A stretch of 64,000 nt of DNA from Apodospora peruviana (lineage: Eukaryota > Ascomycota > Sordariomycetes > Sordariales > Lasiosphaeriaceae). This document shows, piece by piece, positions 10,558 to 18,864 of this stretch. The notes under the pieces were generated by a model. That model saw only the letters and a list, made by a program, of their open reading frames with translations. It was not told the DNA's origin and searched no databases. The DNA is taken from the NCBI GenBank assembly GCA_033439685.1, contig JAUEDM010000002.1, forward strand, positions 3,720,001 to 3,784,000. Reading direction: 5' to 3'. Positions within the stretch are counted from its first letter, which is position 1. Each line of letters opens with the position of its first letter. A program made the position numbers and the translations under genes.

Positions 10558-11900
10558 TCAAGCCGACAGGCGGAAGTCGACGACAGTACACCCAGACTGC
10601 GCCCAAGAAGGGCTGCCAATGTACAGATACGCGCCGCAGCTGTACACAACTGTGAACCCGCGCCCGGGGATCGCGCACGCGACGATGCCCGCGGTATTAG
10701 TGCAAGTCACGGCGGGGTTGCCGGCCGGGATCGAAGTCGCATCGTTCTCGAAAGCAAGGACGCCCACTTGTAAGCTGGTCTGGCGCGACACCATCTTCAT
10801 GGACGGGTCGCTGACGAGGACGATTTGGCCGCCACCGCCACCCGAGGGCGGGACCACGAACCGTACGGCCACGGCCACGCCCACGTTGTTGATGTCGTAC
10901 TGAAGATAACCGCTGACGAGCGTCAGGTAGCGGCCCGCTCGCAGGCCGTTGGCGAGCACCATGAACGACGTCACAGCGGGCGGCGGCGATGTGGTTGAGG
11001 TCGAGCGTGTTGTGGTGGCGAGGTTGGTGCTGACCGTCGACGTGAGCGTCGTCGTGGCCGCTTCCGGCACCGTCACCGTCACGTACTCGGTCATGACGCT
11101 GACAGAGGTCGACAGAATCGCCGAGCTCACCGTCAGGGTGGTGGCAGACGTCGAGGGGCGAGGGACCTCGGTGTAGGTGGAGGTGCTGGTCACGGCATAA
11201 ATGCACGAACACGCCGACGAGTACTCCTCTAGGCTGGGGCAGTTGGATGCGATGGGTAACGGCAGGGCGGCAGTCGATGATGTCGGGACGGTCGAGGATG
11301 TCAAAGGGACGGATGATGAAGGCGGAGTGGAAGATTCGACGACAGTGGAAGACGGCATTGCCGAGGTCGAGTGGTGGCAAGCACCTCGCTTCTTCTTCTT
11401 CTTCTTTTTGTTCTTCGTACCGACAGGTAGACTTGTGGCTCCGACTGTAACTGTTGTTACCTCGGTAACGACATTGGTTGTCGTATACTCGGTCACCGTC
11501 TCTTGGACCACTGCATATGACGTTGTAGTTTGGTAGACTGTCTCCACGACGGTGCTGATCTCGATCGTGATATCCGTGTACGGGACTTCGTGGGTAGCAG
11601 TCGAGTATACCGTCTCGGGCGCCGCAGTTCTGCATATACACAATAATATCCCCTCGTCAGTACCTTGGTGCCGACTGGGGGGCAAAAACGAAGGGTGCGA
11701 AGGCTCACGTCACAGTGACCGTTGGTTTGCCGAACATGGCGATGCAGGACTGGTACTCTACCAAGCCATTGATGTTCCCGTTGTTCGTGAACCCGATGAC
11801 CTGGTTGAGACAGGCGTTGGCCCGGCACGAAGGGTTGGACTGGTTGATGCCCATGTTTGCGACGCTTCCAACTTGGACGACGCTGGACGAGGACGACTAC
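10558..11900 (-). CDS. Thr/Ser-rich secreted or wall-associated protein
   Basis: The main exon (10558-11629) joins an upstream exon through an intron at 11630-11708 (GTGAGC...GCAG), rebuilding TVTVTTAAPETV. The upstream exon has MGINQSNPSCRANACLNQ and VEYQSCIAMFG, a two-Cys-pair module seen in fungal secreted proteins. A long Thr/Ser/Val region follows (TEYTTTNVVTEVTTVTVG), interrupted by a poly-Lys run of eight residues, then a globular C-terminus with FMVLANGLRAGRYLTLV and four Cys. The 5' end is unresolved. A hydrophobic FLLLCFVALA just upstream (near 11940) looks like a signal peptide but is in another frame, so an extra intron or a frame error must intervene. Composition suggests heavy O-glycosylation and a cell-surface role. 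Function is unknown. Confidence 0.6.
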
Positions 11901-12518
11901 TCTCAAATATGAACGAGCGTAAGTGAGCCAAAGCCACAAAGCACAGTAAGAGAAACGAGTGACTGTTTAAATAAAGAGAGAGGGGAACGTGCCGTCCGAC
12001 TCCGAACCGTTCATAACCCTGTGAGGCCAGTCCCATTTATGGACTGCATACGGATCCGGATTGTCGCCAATAGCGCCAGAAAGTCGGTGGGGCCCCTTGC
12101 TCCCAAATGAGGATAGCCATTTTGTCTAATCTTTGTTAGCGCTTTCAGCTGCGAATATATCCCATCTCTCTAGCCTAACCCAGCGAGCTGGGACAAGCAT
12201 AAGCCTCATAGCGCCTTGGTAAGGATCCCTGCCACATCCACAACACTCCCACACCTCCTTTCTATTTCTAAATGCCGAAATAATATCCACCCGAAAGAAT
12301 CACACCCTGTGCGATCAAGACCGGTCTAGACTTCCTTTCCTGGGACATCGCAAAGCCCTCGCCGGCATTGCCAGAGAGACCAATGTAGGATGTACTAGGT
12401 AATCATATGATCACAAAGGGTTCGCATAAGCGGGGGTTGGTTTTGGTGGTTGTAAAAGCGTTGTTGTGTGTGAGGTGACGCGCGAGAGCCGACGCGTTAC
12501 AACGGTGAGTAGAGCAGA

Positions 12519-12577
12519 GCTGGTGGGGCCAGCAGTCACGTGGCGTAGCACGTGACTCCTGATTCTGGTTCACCAGC
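12519..12577. repeat. Hairpin-forming palindrome with CACGTGACT arms
   Basis: AGTCACGTG (12534-12542) and CACGTGACT (12549-12557) are perfect reverse complements separated by six bases. A second pair, gctggtg (12519-12525) and caccagc (12571-12577), flanks them. Each inner arm contains an E-box (CACGTG). This could be a double bHLH site, a cruciform, or a piece of a small transposon. I found no flanking target-site duplication. Confidence 0.7.
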
Positions 12578-13325
12578 CAGGCGTGGATATTGATCCACCA
12601 ACAACCAAAGAGCTGTAAATTCGGAATTTAGTGGTACTCCAAACCTCGCTGGAAGACGGGCATACTCTTACTGGCCTCCTACTAGTATTCTCACACTCGG
12701 TTACTAGTTATGAGTCTTCTGAGTTTGGTGGGTATTTGGCGATTGATAATTCGAAGATCGACTAGCACCGTTGGTGAAGAACATATATTTTTGATAGATG
12801 CTGGCTGGTATTTAACAATGTAGATAGATACTAGCATGGTGATATGTTTAAGGACTACGATGAGACCAAAGGAGAACAGCATCTTTATATTGAGCAAATC
12901 AGCGCATTGGGTACTACTACTCAAAGGCCACCAAATGTGTTCTTCTCATGGGAGCAAGCCCTTGGATGGGTGGTGGTCAATGTTCGTAAAACAAGAGAAC
13001 ATCTTTGAGTCTATCATCATTTGTCTATGGGAATCTCATGAACGCGCCCGCATTCTAGCCGCTCATAAAACAGTAAGCTGGACGCCCTTTGCATCAGCTG
13101 GTGTATCCCGAGTAAATCCAGTACCCCGTTCAACCGTCTATCATCATGATCCATCAGACCCAGAAGTAATGCAAGCGCTCACGAAATCCCCAGGTGTCCC
13201 TTAGCGCAGATATTGTACAACGTTGTTAAGAGTGAAACAGAGAAAACAGAAAAGGGAGCCAGATAACATTGATCTAGCAACATGCGAGTGAGCTCCAGGA
13301 ACGAAAACAAAAGCTCATGAAATAG

Positions 13326-13345
13326 AAAAAAAAAAAAAAAAAAAA
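13326..13345. repeat. Homopolymer of 20 A
   Basis: Twenty consecutive A on the plus strand just downstream of the helicase stop codon (minus-strand gene). A length error in sequencing is possible. It has no coding effect. Confidence 0.85.
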
Positions 13346-13356
13346 CAGCACACCAT

Positions 13357-15147
13357 TCAGTATTTGCCCCGTCTCGGCCGCTTGGCTGCTGGCCTATCAC
13401 CACCACCACCACCGCCGCCGCCGCCCGAGCGACCCTCCTGGGCCGAGTCGCCCAGGTCCTTCTTCATTCCGCTCCCGTTGCGCGGGTTCGGGCGCTTGGA
13501 TTCCGACTTAGGCACGCCGTTCTTGCCAAAGATGACCAAGCCGGGCACCCCTTTGAGTCCCATCTTGCTGACAGTAGACGGCTCGATCGGGGGAGGCCCG
13601 TCGAGACCCATCGCACCGGCAAACCGGTTGGCCAGCTTGACCACTTCGGGCGCGTCCATGCCGTGGATCCGCTTGAGCGTCTTTGTGAAGCCTAAAAAGG
13701 CCACATACGCCTGTGCCTTGTTCTCCTCGGGCACCTTGGCAAGGGCGTCGCCGATAATCTTCTCCGACGGGATCTCGTTGGCCTTCGGGTGCGTGAGGGT
13801 CGTCTCCTTGATCGGGAACTGGCGGTTCCTTCTCACAAACGGCATCTCCTCGGGTGTTAGGATCGAGACGGCGCGACCTCCCTTGCCGGCGCGACCTGTC
13901 CGTCCCACGCGGTGCACGTACTGCTCCTTGTCGAGGGGCAGGCCGATCTGGATGACCAGGCCGATGTCCGGGAAATCCATGCCGCGGCCGACCACATCCG
14001 ACGCAAATAGGAGGCCACGGTCGGTGGCCTTGAACTCCTCCACCGTCCGGTTGCGCGCCGGCTGCGACATGCGCGAGTTCATCTGCCACACGGGCAGCTT
14101 GCCGGGGCTGGCACCGCCCGTGTGCCCAAAGATGTGGTACATGAGGCCGGCTTGGCGCGCGGTGGAGCTGAAAATGATGGCCTTGAGGGAAGGGTTGTCA
14201 ATACGCTCGCACGACAGCAGGCGATGCAGGGTAGGAAAGACGTCCTCGACGCCCTTGACCTGGATGAGCGACTGGGGGATAGCGTCTACGGTCGGCGTGT
14301 CGTTCTCGCTGAGGGTTGAGAGGCGTACGTGGTTCGGCTTGAGCACAAGGTGTAGCACCTTGTTGATCTCGGGGGGCATGGTGGCGCTGAAGCACATTCC
14401 CTGCCAGCCGGCCTCGGCCTTGGGGGGCAGCTGCTCGAGGATCTTGACCAGTGCGGGCATGAAACCGGCGTCGAGCATCCTGTCGGCTTCGTCAAGGACG
14501 ACGCAGCGGACTTGGCTCAACTTTTTCCTGGGGCCGGCCTCGGAGAGGTAGTCTGTGAGGCGGCCGGGGGTGGCGACCAGGATGGTGGGATTTCCGTTGA
14601 GGAACTTGGAAAGCTGAGACTTTCTGTTGCTGCCGCCGACAGCGAGATGGCACTCCAGGGGCGGCTGGCATAGACTGGTCAGCTTGTCGCACTCGTCGGC
14701 AATCTGCTGGGCGAGCTCGCGAGTGGGGGCGAGAACGAGGAGGCCGACATTGGAGCGTTGCAGGCCCTTGTTGGACAGCAGATTGTTCAGGGCGGGCAGC
14801 AGGAAGGCGATAGTCTTGCCGGTACCGGTCTTGGCCTGGACCAGGCAGTCCTGGTTGAAGGTCGGCAACTGCAGGACCTGCTGCTGGACGGGCGTCATGT
14901 TGGCGTATTGCATCTTGTCAAGCGCGTTGAGCAGGTTGGGGTTCAACCGTCCGGCCATCTGCGAGAAGGCCATGGAAGTGGTGGCGGCCATGTTTGCAGG
15001 TGGTTGAGACTGATGCGATTCGGTCGGTTGATGACTGGCGAAAGCAGGGGCTGTGGCTGTCGCGAGTGAAGTGCTGCGGTAAGTCGATGCAGATGAAAGT
15101 GAGCGGTAAACTGAAGGTGCTCGAATTCTCAAGCAGGAAAAATACAT
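13357..15147 (-). CDS. DEAD-box ATP-dependent RNA helicase, mitochondrial MSS116-type
   Basis: A single 596-residue exon starting at a true ATG (15147). The first 50 residues are basic and rich in Ser, Arg and Ala (RIRAPSVYRSLSSASTYRST), which fits a mitochondrial presequence. Helicase motifs follow in order: TPVQQQ (Q motif), AKTGTGKT (I), PTRELAQQ (Ia), TPGR (Ib), DEAD (II), SAT (III), then FSSTA, DVVGRGMD (V) and HRVGRTGRAG (VI). The C-terminus has a Gly run (about nine) and a basic KRPRRGKY tail, as in RNA-binding tails of this family. Known relatives (Mss116, CYT-19) act as RNA chaperones in mitochondrial group I/II intron splicing and translation. That role here is inferred from family and presequence. 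Confidence 0.92.
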   Translation of the reverse strand: MYFSCLRIRAPSVYRSLSSASTYRSTSLATATAPAFASHQPTESHQSQPPANMAATTSMAFSQMAGRLNPNLLNALDKMQYANMTPVQQQVLQLPTFNQDCLVQAKTGTGKTIAFLLPALNNLLSNKGLQRSNVGLLVLAPTRELAQQIADECDKLTSLCQPPLECHLAVGGSNRKSQLSKFLNGNPTILVATPGRLTDYLSEAGPRKKLSQVRCVVLDEADRMLDAGFMPALVKILEQLPPKAEAGWQGMCFSATMPPEINKVLHLVLKPNHVRLSTLSENDTPTVDAIPQSLIQVKGVEDVFPTLHRLLSCERIDNPSLKAIIFSSTARQAGLMYHIFGHTGGASPGKLPVWQMNSRMSQPARNRTVEEFKATDRGLLFASDVVGRGMDFPDIGLVIQIGLPLDKEQYVHRVGRTGRAGKGGRAVSILTPEEMPFVRRNRQFPIKETTLTHPKANEIPSEKIIGDALAKVPEENKAQAYVAFLGFTKTLKRIHGMDAPEVVKLANRFAGAMGLDGPPPIEPSTVSKMGLKGVPGLVIFGKNGVPKSESKRPNPRNGSGMKKDLGDSAQEGRSGGGGGGGGGDRPAAKRPRRGKY

Positions 15148-15924
15148 TTATTAGCAACACAACGTTGTTGCGAAGGAAGGACCAGTGAATGACTGAATGT
15201 GGTCGGTTGAGTTGTTGGTGAAATTGTGGTTGTTAATGTTACGGGAGACGAAGGGATGGATGATGTCGTTTCACTTTTGGGCGCAGCCCAAACTTTTTTT
15301 CGTTATCGGGAGATTGCCACACGACGATTGCCGCTGCCGAGTCAGCAGGCCGTCGGGCCGCCAGTCAGACTGACAGCTGGTCGGCCAGGTCTGGCCCCTG
15401 TCAAGACTCAAGAACCTCGAGCGAACCATCTAGCGTGCCAAGCAATCAAAGCACGTGCGAGCTGCGCACGTTAGCAGCCGTGACAAAGCAGCCAACGGCT
15501 CCTTTGAGCTGATTCATGCCCCTGCCTTTTTGTTTCGTGCAAAATTTCACGGCAACAAAGGCTTCTTGTAGGCCCACCATCAAGTTAGGATCTAGTCCCT
15601 CAAATGATATTAGTAGTCCTATCACTTACCAGGTACCTTAAGCCTCGTCCCTCGTTCAACAGTATGTATCAGGTTCCTGGATCAGCGATGCTCGCGTCTT
15701 TGTTCGTATTCAATGCGAACTACAACACCCCTGCCACAACACTACAGTTACGACCACCGCATGCGGCCATAACAATGCAGGCCCATGAATTGTGTTCTTT
15801 ATGCCCGCTTTCGCTTCGAGTCTATAAAGATTATAGGGGGGTGGATTCACGATACTCGACTACTCGTACCGAGTCAATCTCATACCGACCCTACTCGTAT
15901 TTTTCGGCCTAACCCAATTGCACT
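15148..15924. other. Intergenic between helicase and protease genes
   Basis: This divergent gap should contain both promoters. There is a TATAAA near the right end. A short 102-codon frame at 15604-15912 runs directly up to the protease start but has no family resemblance and is probably leader sequence. Confidence 0.5.
15823..15828 (+). promoter_or_regulatory. Possible TATA box of the Ulp1-like protease gene
   Basis: TATAAA lies 97 bases before the ATG at 15925, a usual distance in filamentous fungi when the leader is short. It is a sequence match only. Confidence 0.4.
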
Positions 15925-17934
15925 ATGACCAAATTCAAAATGAACCGCTGCGTGGCAGTTGACTTTCTCAGTGAACCAACTGATCTGGAGCTAGAGCAGT
16001 TCAGGCTCCCAGATAATCAAAACCTAAACCCGCCAATCGCGGACCGAGACCTCTACTACGTCGGACTTGATAGCGACCTAGACCGAGATTTACGCGAATG
16101 GCACGACCCGAAGAGCAAATATGATAAGAGAGCCAAAGCCAAAATTCTGGATAACATGTATTCGCGGTCCGCCTGCCACAATCCAGGACTTGATTCCGAC
16201 GACGGACAGAGCCCGATGTTCGATGGCGGAATGCATTTCGGCGACTGGGCGCCCAATCACTTCATCCTGCCCTATGAACAGTATGACAAGTTCCTTGCTC
16301 TCCACGGGGGTCTCTCCGATCTACGTATTTGCCGATTTTTGGAAGCCGCTAGCGTTGTTCAGCTTGCGTTGCGGCTGATTGCCTGGTCCCAAGACCAACC
16401 CCCCGTACATCTCGATCGTTTCGACAGCCCTACCAAGATAGACCGGCTCTGGTGGATTACTCCGTTAGATTATGTCATACTGGTGCCGGCGCTTCAGAAG
16501 AGTCTTGGAAAAGAAGATCACTCTTTCCTCGAAAACAGGGAGACTCGGACTCTAGACCCTCAGAACTTGAATGCCATCAATACGGCTTTTGGGAAAAGAG
16601 ACTTGGACTATCATCAGTTTCAGAACGCACGATTCACACTCCATATTGTCCACTTTGCGGATGACGGAGACCACAGAGCTGCGCACAATTTTCCGCATTG
16701 GTCGCTCTTCATCAGGCAGACGAGCTCTGGCAACACTTGGTACTTTGATTCAATAACGAGAGCCAGAGCCCGACGGCACCGCAGGGCAAAAGCAGCACTC
16801 GATGACTGGCTCATGAGATCATATGCAGCGATGGGCATTGGTAACCCTCCGGTTGGGGACATCAACAAAGTTGTGAATACCCCGAATCAGCATGATGGTT
16901 CGTCCTGCAGTCTTCACACGATTGCCAATGCGGCCGTCTTTGTGCGCTTTGGAATGTTGGGCTGGCACCACATCCCTCGTTGGAGTGGTGGTACATCGCT
17001 TCAGAATGCCCAAAAAATGTTCGACGAGTTGCAAGAGTCTTTGCACAATCTACTCGGCCTGACAGTGGACAAAACGAAAGGAAGAAACGTCGATATCAGT
17101 ATAATGGCCCAGACACCTCAGGCAAGCCCGACAAATCCTAACCCCGCCCAACCTGTTATAACTTCCGAAACCCCTGAACCGCCCGTGCCACCAGTAGCAC
17201 CACAACCGGAATCATCAGAAAAGGTCAAGGAGCCACTAAATGTACATCTGGTGCCAGCGCTGCCAAAGCCAGTCCCTATTACGATGGCTCCGCTGCCAGA
17301 ATTTCCCATTACATTCAGGAACCCGGTGGTGATCATGGTAGACCAAAGCCATTTGGTTCAGCTACATTCGTTTCTCAAAGTCAACATTAGAGGAACCGGC
17401 GCTATATTCAAGGACCCGGTGGTAATCATGCTAGACCGAAACAATCTCCCCAAGCTACCTGAATTGCCGTTTCTTGAAGTCATATTCACAGGACTCGAAC
17501 CGGGTCCAGGGTCCATAGACAGCCAAGCACCACAACCATCACCAGGACCACCACCGCCAGGACCATCAGAACCACAACCACCAAGACCGCCAGGACCATC
17601 AGAACCACCACCGCCAGGACCATCTCCAGCAGGACCGCCAGGAACATCACCAAACCCAAATCCTACCAGTGCCGTTGAGAGCAACAAGAGAAAGAGCAGC
17701 GACAGAAACGACAAGGTACAAGAAGAGTCCAACACCAAGCAGCCACGGACATATCATAACCAGCCCGAGAACCAGACAAACACGGAGACTGACCAACAGC
17801 CAACCACAACGAGAGTAGCAACAAGAGCAGCAACAAGAGCGGCAGCAAGAACAGTAACAGGAGAAACAACAAAAGCAGCAGGAAAAGGGGCAGGAAAGGC
17901 AGCCAAAAAGGTCTCTTTCTCTCAGAAACAGTAA
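15925..17934 (+). CDS. Ulp1/SENP-like (clan CE, C48-type) cysteine protease with Pro-rich, basic tail
   Basis: An intact, intronless ORF of 669 residues. Residues 250-345 look like a Ulp1-type SUMO/NEDD8 protease core. His258 is in NFPHWSLFI, Asp275 in TWYFDS, Gln322 in NTPNQHDGSS and Cys328 in GSSCSLHTIAN. His-to-Asp is 17 residues and Gln-to-Cys is 6, as I recall for yeast Ulp1; Asp-to-Gln is 47, slightly longer. Residues 1-250 are acidic and unfamiliar. After the core, about residues 390-660 hold Pro-rich linkers, a diverged internal duplication (FRNPVVIMVDQ and FKDPVVIMLDR), PPGPSEP repeats, a KRKS basic patch and an Ala/Thr/Arg/Lys tail. It may cleave SUMO-like modifiers, or be a domesticated transposon protease. 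The substrate is unknown. Confidence 0.72.
   Translation: MTKFKMNRCVAVDFLSEPTDLELEQFRLPDNQNLNPPIADRDLYYVGLDSDLDRDLREWHDPKSKYDKRAKAKILDNMYSRSACHNPGLDSDDGQSPMFDGGMHFGDWAPNHFILPYEQYDKFLALHGGLSDLRICRFLEAASVVQLALRLIAWSQDQPPVHLDRFDSPTKIDRLWWITPLDYVILVPALQKSLGKEDHSFLENRETRTLDPQNLNAINTAFGKRDLDYHQFQNARFTLHIVHFADDGDHRAAHNFPHWSLFIRQTSSGNTWYFDSITRARARRHRRAKAALDDWLMRSYAAMGIGNPPVGDINKVVNTPNQHDGSSCSLHTIANAAVFVRFGMLGWHHIPRWSGGTSLQNAQKMFDELQESLHNLLGLTVDKTKGRNVDISIMAQTPQASPTNPNPAQPVITSETPEPPVPPVAPQPESSEKVKEPLNVHLVPALPKPVPITMAPLPEFPITFRNPVVIMVDQSHLVQLHSFLKVNIRGTGAIFKDPVVIMLDRNNLPKLPELPFLEVIFTGLEPGPGSIDSQAPQPSPGPPPPGPSEPQPPRPPGPSEPPPPGPSPAGPPGTSPNPNPTSAVESNKRKSSDRNDKVQEESNTKQPRTYHNQPENQTNTETDQQPTTTRVATRAATRAAARTVTGETTKAAGKGAGKAAKKVSFSQKQ
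17521..17650 (+). repeat. Pro-rich low-complexity coding repeat
   Basis: Imperfect repeats of ccaggaccatcagaaccacc-type units code for PPGPSEP-like heptads in the tail of the protease gene. The copies differ by length and third positions. This looks like a flexible spacer. Confidence 0.7.
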
Positions 17935-18864
17935 AGGACTAAGTCAACGGTATTGAGTAGAGTTTTGAAGAATGATAAGATTGTCTCGCAGGAGGGTTGG
18001 TCCTGTATTATGTTTGAGTCATTGAGATGCCTAGCTGACTTTAAGCGCCTAGATAGAAAAGTGTTTTGTTCGTGGCGGTTTTTGGATGAGGGGTTTTCTG
18101 CAGACCGTGTCGTCGTTGTATGTAGCATTGGTGGTTGATCGACCTCGGATTCTACGTCACCTCCTTGGGATATTCTTTTCTTTTGTCATGCTGAGAACGG
18201 CGCAAGACGCATGGGACATCTCTGAATAGATGGCTATGTTAGATATAGTACTAGTTACTAGCAGCGGGGCCTGACTCGCGTGCTGTGTTGGTATTTACGT
18301 GTACTTTTCTAATGGCAGGCTTGGGGTAGAGAAATAAACTCTGAGGTCTCCTCTCACTATGTATTCAATTAAGATGATTCAAGTACTTCACTAGTTTCTC
18401 CGTTCACAGATGATCTTACGCCTTCGCCAACAATGCTGATCCCGCTGTCGATGATTTCTTATCTAAATCAATACTGGCCTGGAGCTCTGGCGACAACCCG
18501 GCAAGAACGCGAGAGATTGTATTGCTGGTTCGGCCATCTGTTGACTGGACTTACAAAACTTAAAAATCTCTTCAGTTTCGCCCTGGAGCACAAGAGTAGG
18601 CTGGAGAAGGCCGAAATAAGGAGATGTGAATGAACAAACCTTCCTCTCAGCCTCGTGAATGCAGAATCTGGAATAACTCGGCCTCCGATATCCAGAGTAC
18701 TTCTTTCTCAGGAACAAGATTTCCCAATACGATTAGGATATGTCGCCACACTCCCGTCCTTGGATTCTCGTGAATCCATTCATAGTGGCACCTGCCACAT
18801 CTGGAATACCACTACCATGGGTAGGTATCCTCAGCAACGACGATCTCATCATCGGAATCATGAT
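17935..18864. other. Intergenic, nothing recognised
   Basis: The 3' flanks of the protease and of the NACHT relic converge here. Short frames only; no RNA gene, repeat or conserved protein piece was found. Confidence 0.45.

Larger units (their letters stand above)
12037..13356. other. Gene-free region with AT-rich segment
   Basis: About 1.3 kb without a convincing gene. The part 12640-12900 is AT-rich and could be RIP-affected repeat debris, but I cannot identify a parent element. A strong palindrome lies at 12519-12577. A 122-codon plus-strand frame at 12836-13204 shows no recognisable family and is not called. A run of 20 A lies at 13326-13345, at the 3' side of the helicase gene. Confidence 0.5.

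Noticed and set aside
12463..12606. Possible solo LTR (tgttgtg... to ...accaaca)
   Set aside because: The ends resemble TG...CA and are partly inverted, but the flanking five bases do not match as a target-site duplication, and no polypurine tract or pol fragment is near.
13364..14551. 395-codon plus-strand frame over the DEAD-box helicase gene
   Set aside because: It lies fully antisense to a helicase with all motifs and reads as Pro/Ser/Arg-rich sequence. No independent evidence.
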